This document shows, in pieces, positions 1 to 8,490 of a stretch of DNA of 64,000 bases (position 1 is its first letter; each line of letters starts with the position of its first letter). The notes beneath the pieces are model-generated. The model was not told the origin of the DNA. It did no database searches and worked only from the letters and a program-made list of their open reading frames with translations. A program made the position numbers and the translations under genes. This DNA comes from Rhodanobacteraceae bacterium. GTDB taxonomy: Bacteria > Pseudomonadota > Gammaproteobacteria > Xanthomonadales > Rhodanobacteraceae. The stretch is taken from assembly GCA_004299705.1 (NCBI GenBank), contig SCQS01000008.1, forward strand, positions 62,001 through 126,000, written 5' to 3'.

Positions 1-1
1 C

Positions 2-256
2 GGCCTCGGCTGGGGGCATTTGCCGCGGCACCTCGTCGCGGAGGATCTGGCGAGCCGACAGCTCGTCGAACTTGAACGCCGTGCCTGGCACATGCGTGCA
101 CTCACGTTCGTTATCTCGCAGCGCCGGGGTTACGATCTCTCACCATGTGAGTCGCGACTGGTCGAGCTTCTTGGCAACGCGGATGCATCACAGGGAGAGC
201 AAGTTGGCACTGCGTCGCCGGCAAGGCGCAAACGGCCGAAGGCCCGCCATGCGTGA
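2..256 (+). CDS. LysR-family transcriptional regulator, C-terminal fragment
   Basis: The reading frame is open from the first bases of the window, so this is the end of a gene whose 5' part lies outside; about 84 residues are visible. The translation opens with GLGWGHLPRHLV followed by DLASRQLVEL, the pattern found near the end of the substrate-binding domain of LysR-type regulators (a GxGWGxLP strand, then a helix). The DNA-binding domain is not visible, so target and effector are unknown. The last 25 or so residues are basic and low in complexity, probably a variable tail. It converges with the MBL hydrolase gene at 304. Confidence 0.7.
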   Translation, partial: GLGWGHLPRHLVAEDLASRQLVELERRAWHMRALTFVISQRRGYDLSPCESRLVELLGNADASQGEQVGTASPARRKRPKARHA

Positions 257-303
257 GCGACGCACCGTTTGCAAAGCCGGGGCAGGTTTGACCGGCACCC
301 TGC

Positions 304-1293
304 TCAGGACGCCTTACAGCTCGCGCCCGCGCCATCCGTTTTAGCCAACCGATCCAGCCACACTTCCAGACCCTGCGCGTTGATCTCGGCGTCCATGTCG
401 AGCAGTTCGCGCTGACGCGCCTCCGGCAACGGATTCCTGCGTGCGCGCAATTGGTCGAGGTGGTAGTCCATCAACGCCGTGTAAATGCGCGCGTGCCGAT
501 CCGTTGCTGACGCATTGGCGCGGGCGATGCGCTGGTACGCGGCCAGCGCCTCGCGCAGGTCGGCCGCGAGCTTCCGCACGGTATCGATGCGGCTGTAGTG
601 GGTCAGGTAAATGTGCTCGGGTGATTTCGCCAGCAGGCGATCCAGCGTGACGGTCCAGGCCTCGGGGTCGAACTGCACCGGGCTGGTGGTCGGAATCAGG
701 TACGCGCCGGCCACGTCGTCGAATTCGCGGTACGACAGGCCGAACACGTCGCCGGTGAACCAGCCGCGGCTGGCTGCGTCCCAGATCGCATAGTGATGGC
801 GGGCGTGACCGGGGGCATCGATGAACTGCAACTCACGTTCGCCAAGGGTGAGCGAAAAATCGCGGTCGGATGCGACATCGGCCACGATCACCCGTGACTC
901 CGGCACCGACACGATTTCGCCATAGGTCGCCAGCATGGCTTCCGGCCCGTACACCGCGGTGGCGCCGGCGATCAGCTGCGATGGATCGATCATGTGACGT
1001 GCGCCGCGCGGATGGATCACCATGCGCGCGTTCGGCAATTCGCGCAGCAGCGCACCCGCGCCGCCCGCGTGGTCGAGGTGCACGTGGGTCGGCATCACGT
1101 AGTCGACCGAGCTGCGCGCGACACCGAGTTCGTCCAGCACCCGCAGCAGGTGCGGCACCGACAGGCTGGTGCCCGCTTCCACGAATGCGTGATGGCCATC
1201 GCCGCCGACCAGGTAGCACGCGGCCATGCGCGGCCTGACCTGTTGCGTATCGATGCAGACGATGTCGTCGTTCAATCGCTGGTAATGCGCCAT
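304..1293 (-). CDS. MBL-fold metallo-hydrolase
   Basis: A 329-residue cytoplasmic protein (no signal peptide) of the metallo-beta-lactamase fold. The metal-binding motif is THVHLDHAGG near residues 70-79 (HxHxDH). A further metal-ligand candidate is the His of APGHARHH, followed by the FTGDVFG Asp. Such enzymes hydrolyse thioesters, lactones or phosphoesters at a di-metal site; the substrate here cannot be read from sequence. The ATG at 1293 is preceded by CGGAG at good spacing. It is transcribed alone. The upstream spacer (1294-1464) holds a copy of dispersed repeat A and nothing else recognisable. Confidence 0.85.
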   Translation of the reverse strand: MAHYQRLNDDIVCIDTQQVRPRMAACYLVGGDGHHAFVEAGTSLSVPHLLRVLDELGVARSSVDYVMPTHVHLDHAGGAGALLRELPNARMVIHPRGARHMIDPSQLIAGATAVYGPEAMLATYGEIVSVPESRVIVADVASDRDFSLTLGERELQFIDAPGHARHHYAIWDAASRGWFTGDVFGLSYREFDDVAGAYLIPTTSPVQFDPEAWTVTLDRLLAKSPEHIYLTHYSRIDTVRKLAADLREALAAYQRIARANASATDRHARIYTALMDYHLDQLRARRNPLPEARQRELLDMDAEINAQGLEVWLDRLAKTDGAGASCKAS

Positions 1294-1337
1294 CCCGATC
1301 TCCGAGTGTTATTGCCCATTATGGAAGGTTTGATTCA

Positions 1338-1421
1338 GTTGGCCGTTCACCCTTCGATACCTCAGGGCGAACGGCCAACTTGTGGATTCCGTTTGTGGTG
1401 AGGTATCGAACCACGAACGGG
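1338..1421. repeat. Dispersed palindromic repeat A, copy 1
   Basis: A GTTGGCCGTTC / GAACGGCCAAC hairpin encloses the core CTTCGATACCTCAGGG. It is followed by GTGAGGTATCGAACCAC, so the GGTATCGAA core occurs in both orientations. The same modules recur at 31911-31990 in opposite order. It fills the spacer between the MBL hydrolase and rlmD and is not coding. Confidence 0.8.
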
Positions 1422-1464
1422 CCGGTCAAGAACCAAGCCATCCTCGTGCAACCGCACGGGCTTA

Positions 1465-2778
1465 CTATCGTTCGAACAAGGCAATCGACTCGACATGCGC
1501 GGTATGCGGAAACATGTCCATCACGCCGGCGGCTTCGAGCTTGAATCCGTGCGTGCGCACCAGTTCGCCGGCGTCGCGCGCCAGCGACGCCGGATGGCAC
1601 GACACGTACACGACCCGCCGCACCGATTTGCCTGGCAGTTGCTTCAGCAGTTCCTCGGCGCCGCTGCGTGGCGGATCGAGCAGCATCAGATCCCAATCCG
1701 CGCGCGCCCACGCACTGCCGCGCACCTCGCCGGCGAGATCGCCGACATGGAACTCCGCATTGCCGATGCCGTTGGCCGCCGCGTTGGCACGCGCGCGCTC
1801 AACCAGCCCGGTGTCGCCCTCCACTCCGCATACGTACCCCGCGCTGCGCGCGATCGGCAGGCTGAAATTGCCGAGGCCGCAGAACAAATCCAACACACGA
1901 TCGTCTTGAGCTGGCGCGAGCAAGGCCAGTGTGTGCTCGATCATCTTCTGGTTGATGCGCGCATTCACTTGCAGGAAATCCAGCGGCGTGAACGCCAATT
2001 TCAGGTCATACGCCGGCAACGCGTAATGCAGGTCGATGTCGCCCGGCGCCAGCGCGTGCACGCTGTCGGCGCCGCCCGGTTGCAGCAGGATTGCGAAACC
2101 GTATTCGTGGCCGAACGCCGCGAGCTTTTCCGTGTCGCCACCGGACAAGGACTGCAAATGCCGGAACACCAGTACCCGCGTGGTGTCGCCCGCCGAGAAT
2201 TCGATCTGCGGGATCGAAGCCGCGCCTTCCAGCGAATTCAACAGCACCCCCAGCGCACCCAAGTGTTCGCCCAATGCGGGATCCAGCACGTCGCAATGCG
2301 CGAGATCGGCCACGAAGCGCGGGTCGCGCTCGCGGAAACCCACCAGCACCTTGCCCTTCTTTGCGACATGCTTCACCGACAGCCGTGCACGCCGGCGATA
2401 GCCCCACACTTCCGAGGTCAGCGGCGCCAGCCAGCGCGCGGGTTCGACGTGACCGATCCGCGCAAAGTTCTGCGCCAGCACGTTCTGCTTGGCCGCGATC
2501 TGGGCAGACGGTGCGAGGTGCTGCAGCACGCAGCCACCACAGGTGCCGAAGTGCGGGCAGCGTGGCGCGACGCGTTCGGGCGAGGCCTCCAGGATCTCTT
2601 CGGCTATCGCCTCGTCGAAATGTCGATGTCTGCGGGTCAACTTCGCGCGAACGCGTTCGCCCGGCAGCGCGTCGGCCACGAACGCGGTCTTGCCCTCCAC
2701 GTGCGCGACCCCGCGCCCGTCGTGGGAAAGATCGCCGATGGCGGCTTCGAAGACGACGTCGTGTCGCGGCTTTTTCAT
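1465..2778 (-). CDS. rlmD: 23S rRNA (uracil-1939-C5)-methyltransferase RlmD
   Basis: A 437-residue RumA/TrmA-family enzyme that methylates U1939 of 23S rRNA with S-adenosylmethionine. An N-terminal TRAM-like domain covers about residues 8-65. A [4Fe-4S] cysteine cluster follows (CPHFGTCGGC, near residues 94-103). The Rossmann methyltransferase domain has DLFCGLGNFSLP as motif I, LLDPPRSGA as motif IV, and YVSCHPASLARD carrying the catalytic Cys. The length fits E. coli RlmD (about 433 residues). The ribosome-binding site is weak. It is separated from degV by only 38 bases on the same strand, so the two may be co-transcribed. Confidence 0.95.
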   Translation of the reverse strand: MKKPRHDVVFEAAIGDLSHDGRGVAHVEGKTAFVADALPGERVRAKLTRRHRHFDEAIAEEILEASPERVAPRCPHFGTCGGCVLQHLAPSAQIAAKQNVLAQNFARIGHVEPARWLAPLTSEVWGYRRRARLSVKHVAKKGKVLVGFRERDPRFVADLAHCDVLDPALGEHLGALGVLLNSLEGAASIPQIEFSAGDTTRVLVFRHLQSLSGGDTEKLAAFGHEYGFAILLQPGGADSVHALAPGDIDLHYALPAYDLKLAFTPLDFLQVNARINQKMIEHTLALLAPAQDDRVLDLFCGLGNFSLPIARSAGYVCGVEGDTGLVERARANAAANGIGNAEFHVGDLAGEVRGSAWARADWDLMLLDPPRSGAEELLKQLPGKSVRRVVYVSCHPASLARDAGELVRTHGFKLEAAGVMDMFPHTAHVESIALFER

Positions 2779-2816
2779 CCGTGCATCTTGCCAGATGTGT
2801 CAAGCGCGCCGTCTGC

Positions 2817-3758
2817 TCAAAACGCGTCTTCACCCGCGCAGGCATAGCCGAGCGTGACCGCGCCGGTGCCGATGTTGACCATCCCGGTGATGCTCATGGT
2901 GCTTTGATGAAGCGCGACGCCGGCTTCCGCGCAGGTATCGACCAGTCCGCGATACCCCGGCATGGCCTCAAGGTCGGCGAGGTCGCCGCCATAACTCAGG
3001 CACAGCGCGGGCACCAGCAGGCCGCGCTTGACCGCGCTGGTGGCATGGCCGAACAGCATTTCGGCACCCTGTTCGAATCCGCGGGCCTTGGCGGCTGGCC
3101 TGGTCTCACCCTGGAAACAGCGCAGGATCGGCTTGATGTCGAGCGCGCTGCCGAGTGTGGCGCTGAGCAGACCGACGCTGTGATCGCCCTTCTTGCGCGC
3201 GCGTGCACGCAGGTAGTGCAGGTCGCGCGGCAGCGCATAGGCGAAGGTGTGCGCGGCGAGGTCGGCCAGGCGTTCGCGGATCTGCCCGGGGTTGGCGTCG
3301 GCCGCGATCAGCCGGGTCGCCTCGATCGCGCTGATGCCCTGCCCCGCGAACAGGCTTTTGCTGTCGAGCACGCGCATCAGGAACGGCGAGTTGTTGCCGG
3401 CTGCCTGTCGGATCGGGCGGTAGTTGCCAAGCACGGCGAAGCTCGCCTGGGTGGCGTTGGCGAAAATCGGGCTGCGGCTGGAGGTGACGGTGAGGCAGAA
3501 CACCGCGTCGTAATCCAACACCATGCGGCCGAGGAACAGGTCGCGGATCGCATCCACCGAAAGCGGCTCGGTTTCCGCCGCGTGCCCGCGCTTGCCAACC
3601 TCGCCCTGGTAATAGGCCTCGGTCGCGACCGGATCGCGCACATCCACGAAAGTGTGCCCGTCGATCCTTATCGTGATCGGCAGCAGGGTGATCTGGTTGT
3701 CGTCGATGAACTTGCGCGGCAGGTCGCACGTCGAGTCCATCACCAGCCCAATGCGCAT
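2817..3758 (-). CDS. DegV-family fatty-acid-binding protein
   Basis: A 313-residue DegV-family protein, which in other bacteria binds a fatty acid for the FakA/FakB type of acyl-phosphate production. The N-terminus MRIGLVMDSTCDLP carries the hallmark DSTxDLP motif, and LPITIRIDG follows as usual. I chose the ATG at 3758 because GGGAGGTGGGG stands just upstream; the frame stays open 66 bases further 5' but that stretch lacks family sequence. It lies upstream of rlmD on the same strand. No FakA-like kinase is visible in the window. Confidence 0.88.
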   Translation of the reverse strand: MRIGLVMDSTCDLPRKFIDDNQITLLPITIRIDGHTFVDVRDPVATEAYYQGEVGKRGHAAETEPLSVDAIRDLFLGRMVLDYDAVFCLTVTSSRSPIFANATQASFAVLGNYRPIRQAAGNNSPFLMRVLDSKSLFAGQGISAIEATRLIAADANPGQIRERLADLAAHTFAYALPRDLHYLRARARKKGDHSVGLLSATLGSALDIKPILRCFQGETRPAAKARGFEQGAEMLFGHATSAVKRGLLVPALCLSYGGDLADLEAMPGYRGLVDTCAEAGVALHQSTMSITGMVNIGTGAVTLGYACAGEDAF

Positions 3759-3851
3759 GGCGTCCCCACCTCCCGTCGAACGATCATGCGCCACGCCATC
3801 GCCCGATGTTGTGACACGGCGCACCCCGCGGGCCGCGCCTGACGATCTTTA

Positions 3852-3897
3852 CTGCCTTGGATCCCGGCTCAGCGCACGTCCCTGTGCAGGCCGGGAT
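3852..3897. repeat. Short GC-rich inverted repeat
   Basis: The bases GGATCCCGGCTC and GGCCGGGAT face each other across about 25 bases, giving an imperfect hairpin in the spacer upstream of degV and just downstream of the ydbL-like gene. It has no T-tract and may act as a weak terminator or be another REP-like element. Confidence 0.35.
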
Positions 3898-3912
3898 GGG
3901 TGCGTCCTGCAC

Positions 3913-4533
3913 TCATTTCTGCTTCCAGTTTCCGGAAGCGTCCTGGTACCACCAGCCGGCGCGCGCGCGGCTGATCCACTGCCTGGCAAACGCCTCGCGC
4001 ATCCGCTGCGCCCATTCGGGGTGGCCGTTGGCGCTGGCGATCTGCTTGTACAACTCGGCGCGATCGCTGTTCTCCGCGGCGACCGCCTGGGTGGCCTGCG
4101 CGCGCTGCGCCAGCGGAATCTTCGCGGCATCGTGGAACGCGACGTCGCCGTTGTGGGTGAAGCCGACCGCTCCGGACTGCAGCAAGCCCTGCATGATCGA
4201 ATGGAAGCGGTCGCGCATGCGCGCCTCGATCGCCTGGATCTGCGGGGTCTTGATGTCGAGATCCATTTGCGGTTCGGCAGCACTGGCCGCGGGAATCACC
4301 GCGTCCAGCAGCATCGCCAACGGCTGGTGCTGCGACGTCGGGTTGGATGAGGACGCGGGCGGCGCGCTGCTGGCGGGCGCCGGGTTCGCACTGCCAGTGT
4401 CCGGCCCCATGATGTTGCCGATTACCTGGTCCGCGGCCTTCTGCGCCGCCGCCGCCGGGAAATACACGTTGATGGTCACGCAGCCCGCCAGCAGGAGCAG
4501 CGCGGTGGCGAGGGCAAACATGGACTTGCGCAT
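3913..4533 (-). CDS. YdbL-family (DUF1318) lipoprotein, long form
   Basis: A 206-residue predicted lipoprotein. The signal peptide ends in the lipobox LLAGC (Cys about residue 19), directly followed by VTINVYFPAAAAQKAAD, the typical YdbL start. A Ser/Pro/Ala-rich linker of about 60 residues is inserted before the DUF1318 core, which ends in ARAGWWYQDASGNWKQK. E. coli YdbL is about 108 residues, so this is a long form. The ATG at 4533 has GGAGG upstream. It follows the ydbH-like gene by 57 bases on the same strand, matching the E. coli ydbH-ynbE-ydbL cluster linked to phospholipid transport between the membranes. No ynbE is seen between them. Confidence 0.8.
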   Translation of the reverse strand: MRKSMFALATALLLLAGCVTINVYFPAAAAQKAADQVIGNIMGPDTGSANPAPASSAPPASSSNPTSQHQPLAMLLDAVIPAASAAEPQMDLDIKTPQIQAIEARMRDRFHSIMQGLLQSGAVGFTHNGDVAFHDAAKIPLAQRAQATQAVAAENSDRAELYKQIASANGHPEWAQRMREAFARQWISRARAGWWYQDASGNWKQK

Positions 4534-4590
4534 CACGAACCTCCAGTCAGTCGCAACATCATCGGCGAGTGTACACGCCGTTTGTCTCAC

Positions 4591-6618
4591 TCATTTGATG
4601 ATCGGCGCATTGCCTTCCGTCACCGCTTTCAAGCGGCTGACCAGCGTCGCCCAGTCGACCGAGCGTTCGTGCCCGATCACGGTGATGCGCGGCAGCCCGC
4701 TGCCTTCGACGATGGTGTAGCCGCCGGCGTCCGGGTCGGGATCGGGGTTGATGCCGCCCATGCTGCACACGCCATGCGCCAGCGTACAACTCAAGCCGAT
4801 CTTCGAATAGCCAAAGGTCTTGAACAGGCGCAGCGCCATGCCCTGGATGCCGCCCGCGATACCGCCGCCACCAACCTGGGTCAAGCTCTTGATGGCGTTC
4901 TGGCTGATCTTGCCACCGCCGTTTGCGGTCAGCACGGCGTTGAAGGCGGTTGGTTTCCAGTCGACCAGTTTGAGTCCGTGGATGTCGCCATCGAGGCGAC
5001 CCGTGATCTGGCCAAACCCGAACACGCCGGTGAGTGGCGCCAGGTCGAGCTGGTCGAGGTCGATGTCGGCCACGACCACCGGCCGCTTGCCGAACAGGTG
5101 TTGCATGGCCAAGTGGGTGACGCTGACGGAACCGCCGAACGCGTTCAGTGACAAGCCGCCGGCGAACACCACGTTGCCCCCGCGGTAACTCATGTCGGGC
5201 ACCGCGCCCCCGAGTTTGCCGCCGAACGCGGGCCACCCGAGCGCGGCGCACAACTGGTTTACATCGACATCCGTGACGGCGAACGCCGCCGACAGGCGTT
5301 GCGATTTGCCGGCATCGGGTCGCCAGGCAAACCGCCCCAACTGGAAGGTACCGCCATACAGACCGGCGCTGACCGGCGCGCGCAGGTTGAGCGTGCCGCC
5401 GTCGTCCTTCAGCGCCAGGTTGGCCGGCCCGAACACGAGTTTGTAGATGGACAACGCGCTCCATCTCAACTGGGTGGCCGGGCGCGAAACCCCCGAACGC
5501 CAATCGATGCCGCCATCCAGCCCCGCCACCGCCAGGCTGCCGCCATGGCTGTCGAGCGTCAGGTTGCGCGCGGTGAGGTCGAGAACACGCAGCCCCTTGT
5601 CTTCAAAATCGAGCGCGCCGCTGATGCTGCCCGCGGTGGTCAGCGACTTGAACCCCGTCAGGCTCTGCGCCAGCGTGGTGCCGTAGCGGGTATAGGCCTG
5701 AGGGAAGGTGGCCGCGAAACGCTTGAGATCCAGCCGGTCGAGGTTGCCCTTGCGGTCGAAGCCGAGGCTGCCCGTCAGCCGCAACGCATCCGGGTCGTCG
5801 AAATCCAGCGAATCGATCGCGATGCCGCCGGGCCCGAGGTTGCCGGCCACGTGCAGGCCCACCGGGTTCGATGGCAGTTGCGCGTACAGCGGCCCCATCA
5901 GCAGCTGGCCGCCATGCAGGCGGCCATCGAACATCACGCTGGCCGCCACCGGACTGGTGTCGATCCGGAAGCTGCCGTTGGCATTCAACTTCTGCGTGGC
6001 GATGGTGCCGCCCCTGCTGTCGAGGTCAGCGCCCTTCACGCTGACCCGCCCGGAAACCCGGGTGTCGCCCGTAGCCAGATCCAGCGCCACGTCGCCCGCG
6101 ACAGTGCCGCCATTGAGTTTCCCGTCCGGCCATGCCGCGGCCAACACCCCGCGCAACCACGCCAGCGGAATCGCGGTGAGCTCCATCTGCACATGCGAGG
6201 TCTGGTCCAGCGGCATCTGCGCATCGATGCCGCTCTTGCCCTGCGTGATGGTCACTGCCAGAGTGCCGCCGGCCTGGTCGTACAGGATGGTGATGGCGGC
6301 ATCGCGCAGCGCATCCCCCGGCGCCTTCCGGGTGGCGATGTGGCCCACGAACTTCCACGCGCCGCCATCTGCCCGCTGCGGCTCGCCTGCGAGGCTCAGG
6401 CCCACGTCGCGCCAGCCCAACGATGGGATGGATACTTGTTTGGCGTCGACGTGCAGCGTCGGCCGGCCGTCGGCCCCGAGCGCGGCATCCAGGCGTACGT
6501 CGGCCAACTGGATACCGGGCAGGCTCAAGGTCGCGGCCTGCATGCGCACGGCGGCCTGCGCGCAGGCACACGCAAGCAACAACCCGCCCGCCACGAGCCA
6601 CTGGCGCCAACTTGCCAC
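4591..6618 (-). CDS. YdbH-like AsmA-superfamily envelope protein
   Basis: A 675-residue exported protein with an N-terminal hydrophobic segment (residues 7-22). The body is beta-rich and repetitive, as in the AsmA/YhdP/TamB/YdbH group thought to form hydrophobic grooves for lipid movement across the periplasm. The C-terminus is diagnostic of YdbH: NGGGKISQNAIKSL, then GMALRLFKTFGYSKIGLSC, GGYTIVEGSGLPRITVIGH and VDWATLVSRLK. E. coli YdbH is about 880 residues, so this one is shorter. It is the first gene of the ydbH-ydbL pair. Its start faces the response-regulator gene across about 115 bases, which must hold divergent promoters. Confidence 0.8.
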   Translation of the reverse strand: MASWRQWLVAGGLLLACACAQAAVRMQAATLSLPGIQLADVRLDAALGADGRPTLHVDAKQVSIPSLGWRDVGLSLAGEPQRADGGAWKFVGHIATRKAPGDALRDAAITILYDQAGGTLAVTITQGKSGIDAQMPLDQTSHVQMELTAIPLAWLRGVLAAAWPDGKLNGGTVAGDVALDLATGDTRVSGRVSVKGADLDSRGGTIATQKLNANGSFRIDTSPVAASVMFDGRLHGGQLLMGPLYAQLPSNPVGLHVAGNLGPGGIAIDSLDFDDPDALRLTGSLGFDRKGNLDRLDLKRFAATFPQAYTRYGTTLAQSLTGFKSLTTAGSISGALDFEDKGLRVLDLTARNLTLDSHGGSLAVAGLDGGIDWRSGVSRPATQLRWSALSIYKLVFGPANLALKDDGGTLNLRAPVSAGLYGGTFQLGRFAWRPDAGKSQRLSAAFAVTDVDVNQLCAALGWPAFGGKLGGAVPDMSYRGGNVVFAGGLSLNAFGGSVSVTHLAMQHLFGKRPVVVADIDLDQLDLAPLTGVFGFGQITGRLDGDIHGLKLVDWKPTAFNAVLTANGGGKISQNAIKSLTQVGGGGIAGGIQGMALRLFKTFGYSKIGLSCTLAHGVCSMGGINPDPDPDAGGYTIVEGSGLPRITVIGHERSVDWATLVSRLKAVTEGNAPIIK

Positions 6619-6734
6619 GCTGATCCTTTTCGCCGAAACTGAACCAATTGTGCCAGCCCGCGCCCGAACGGAAGCTAAGGAGGCAGCGGGCTGACAGGCA
6701 CCCTTCTTCGATGGCGGTTCGACGGCGGGAGGGC

Positions 6735-7460
6735 ATGGACAAGGAAGAAGCCGGGCAATTCCGGGTGCTGCTGGCCGAGGACGATGCGGTCAGCCGCACG
6801 TTCCTGTGCGAAGCCATCCGCGCCTGCGGGGGCGTGCCCACCGCTTGCGAGGACGGCCCGTCCGCCCTCGCGCTGGCACGTACCGAAGCGTGGCATCTGC
6901 TGGTGCTCGACCACCAGCTGCCGGGGCTCGCGGGCGACGCGGTGCTTGCGGCCCTGCGCGCCGACCCGGCGGCCATCGCCCGACACGCACCCGCCATAGC
7001 GACCACCGCCGAACCCGATGCCGCGCGCGTCCAACTGCTGCGGGCGGGCTTCACCGAGGTACTGCCCAAACCGCTGTCGATCGCGACCCTGCGGGCCGTG
7101 CTGGAACGCCATGGCTGCCGGGCCGGCTCGCTCGACGACGATGACGCGCTGCGCGCCTGCGGATCGCCCGCTGCGGTCGCGCACCTGCGCCAACTGTTCG
7201 CGGACCAGGAGCTGCCGAAGGTGCAATACGAATTCGACCACCTCGGCGAGGCCCGCCACGCACTGCTTCCCACCTTGCACCGCTTGCGCGCGTCCTGCGG
7301 GTTTTGCGGCGCCGTCGCGTTGGCCCAAGCCAGCGAGGCCCTGCACCATGCCCTTTCGAGCGACGCCGATCCCGAGCGCGTCGACGCTGCGCTGTCCGAC
7401 TTCGCGCAGGCGCTCAAGGAAACCCGTGCCACGCTGCATGCCAAGCTCAACGGCGGCTGA
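6735..7460 (+). CDS. Response regulator receiver protein with C-terminal Hpt-like region
   Basis: A protein of about 241 residues. The receiver domain covers residues 7-120 with acidic pocket LLAEDD, phospho-acceptor Asp in LLVLDHQLPG, and the conserved Lys in LPKPLS. The C-terminal part (residues 150-238) is helical with LHRLRASCGFCGAVAL; this resembles an Hpt domain, but the usual HxLKG is altered to LHRLRAS, so phosphotransfer by this part is doubtful. There is no DNA-binding output domain. The start is uncertain: an ATG at 6711 is also in frame, and a good AAGGAGG at about 6676 fits neither ATG at normal spacing. Confidence 0.75.
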   Translation: MDKEEAGQFRVLLAEDDAVSRTFLCEAIRACGGVPTACEDGPSALALARTEAWHLLVLDHQLPGLAGDAVLAALRADPAAIARHAPAIATTAEPDAARVQLLRAGFTEVLPKPLSIATLRAVLERHGCRAGSLDDDDALRACGSPAAVAHLRQLFADQELPKVQYEFDHLGEARHALLPTLHRLRASCGFCGAVALAQASEALHHALSSDADPERVDAALSDFAQALKETRATLHAKLNGG

Positions 7461-7465
7461 GTTGG

Positions 7466-7571
7466 TGCGATCATCCCTGATCGCGGCACTACAGAGCGGC
7501 GGTTCGAGGCAAGCAACCGTCCGTGGGGCGGCCGTCTTCGCCCTGACTTTCCACAACAGCCGCTACGAACG
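7466..7571 (+). repeat. Dispersed repeat D, copy 1
   Basis: The element runs from a palindromic head, TGCGATCATCCCTGATCGC, to the conserved tail CTGACTTTCCACAACAGCCG followed by CTACGAACG. Two more copies lie at 16024-16142 (inverted) and 51681-51799. The middle varies. It fills the gap between the response regulator and the 3' end of recO and supplies the recO stop codon. Confidence 0.85.
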
Positions 7572-8273
7572 AAACCGCTCCGCAAAGACCCGCCACGACT
7601 GCAAACCGCGCTCCCCGACATGGGTGGCGATCAAGGCCCGCATCAGCCGGCGCAGGCTGGCCAGGTCTTCGGTCGCAGGCGGTTCGGCATCCACGACCAG
7701 CGCCAACAGGGCACTGCCGCGAACACGCACCCCGCGCGCCGTACCGCCGGCCGCGACGGGGCCATGCTCGGGCAGGTAGTCGTAAGCACGCGTAGCCTCG
7801 ATGGCACCGCCCTCCGCGTCCGTTTCAAGCTGCAGTGCGTAACCGATCGCGGCCAGCAGGTCGCGTTCGAAGCGGCGCAGGCTCCAGGCCAGTGACGATG
7901 CCGCGGCCAAATCGCCCAGCAACGTGGCGTAACGTTCGAACAGATCCGGGTTCGCGTCGTCGCGCGCGGTCAATCGCACCAGCAACTCGTTGACATACAT
8001 CGCCGACAGCAGCCGATCGCCGTGCAAGACGAGCGCACTGCCTTCCGGCTCCACGGCGGTCAGCGTGCGCAGTTCGCCGCGCCCAGACCAATCCACACGC
8101 AGAGCCTGCAGCGGTTCCAGCGCCGAACGCGGCAGCCGTGCCCGCGCGCTGCGCACGCCGCGCGCGACCAGTCCGACGCGCCCGAAATCGTGCGTGAACG
8201 CCTCCAGCAGCAGGCTGGTTTCGCGCCAGGGGCGCGAATGCAGGACGTAGGCGGGTTGTTGGGTGGTGCGCAT
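7563..8273 (-). CDS. recO: DNA repair protein RecO
   Basis: A 236-residue RecO, which anneals single strands and loads RecA with RecR in the RecFOR repair pathway. The N-terminal OB-fold begins YVLHSRPWRETSLLLEAFT and continues with RVGLVARGVR, both typical. The helical C-terminal half follows, with RFERDLLAAIGYAL as the usual RecO block. The Cys zinc motif of some RecO proteins is absent, as in many gammaproteobacteria. It follows era on the same strand after a 217-base spacer occupied by repeat B. Its stop codon lies within repeat D. Confidence 0.93.
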   Translation of the reverse strand: MRTTQQPAYVLHSRPWRETSLLLEAFTHDFGRVGLVARGVRSARARLPRSALEPLQALRVDWSGRGELRTLTAVEPEGSALVLHGDRLLSAMYVNELLVRLTARDDANPDLFERYATLLGDLAAASSLAWSLRRFERDLLAAIGYALQLETDAEGGAIEATRAYDYLPEHGPVAAGGTARGVRVRGSALLALVVDAEPPATEDLASLRRLMRALIATHVGERGLQSWRVFAERFRS

Positions 8274-8332
8274 TTACAACAGCGGGACTGGGGACTGGGG
8301 ACCGGGATAGCCCACCGAACCCGCGGCACAAC

Positions 8333-8448
8333 CACCCCCTTCGACACGAAGGGGGTCGCGCACCGTGAGGTGCGCGGGGGGATGGCGTTCGGCACAAGCA
8401 GCATCCCCCCGCCGCTGCGCGGCGATCCCCTTCCTGCGGAAGGGGGTG
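8333..8448. repeat. Palindromic repeat B, copy 1
   Basis: A compound hairpin: CCCCCTTCGACACGAAGGGGG, a GCGCACCGTGAGGTGCGC stem, a GGGGGGATG / GCATCCCCCC pair, and a second CCCCTTCCTGCGGAAGGGG stem. The same plan recurs at 13971-14061, 29365-29487 and 54761-54853. It fills the era-recO spacer. Confidence 0.85.
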
Positions 8449-8490
8449 ACCTCAAGATTGTTGCCGGTCCCCGGTACCGGGCACCCGCCT

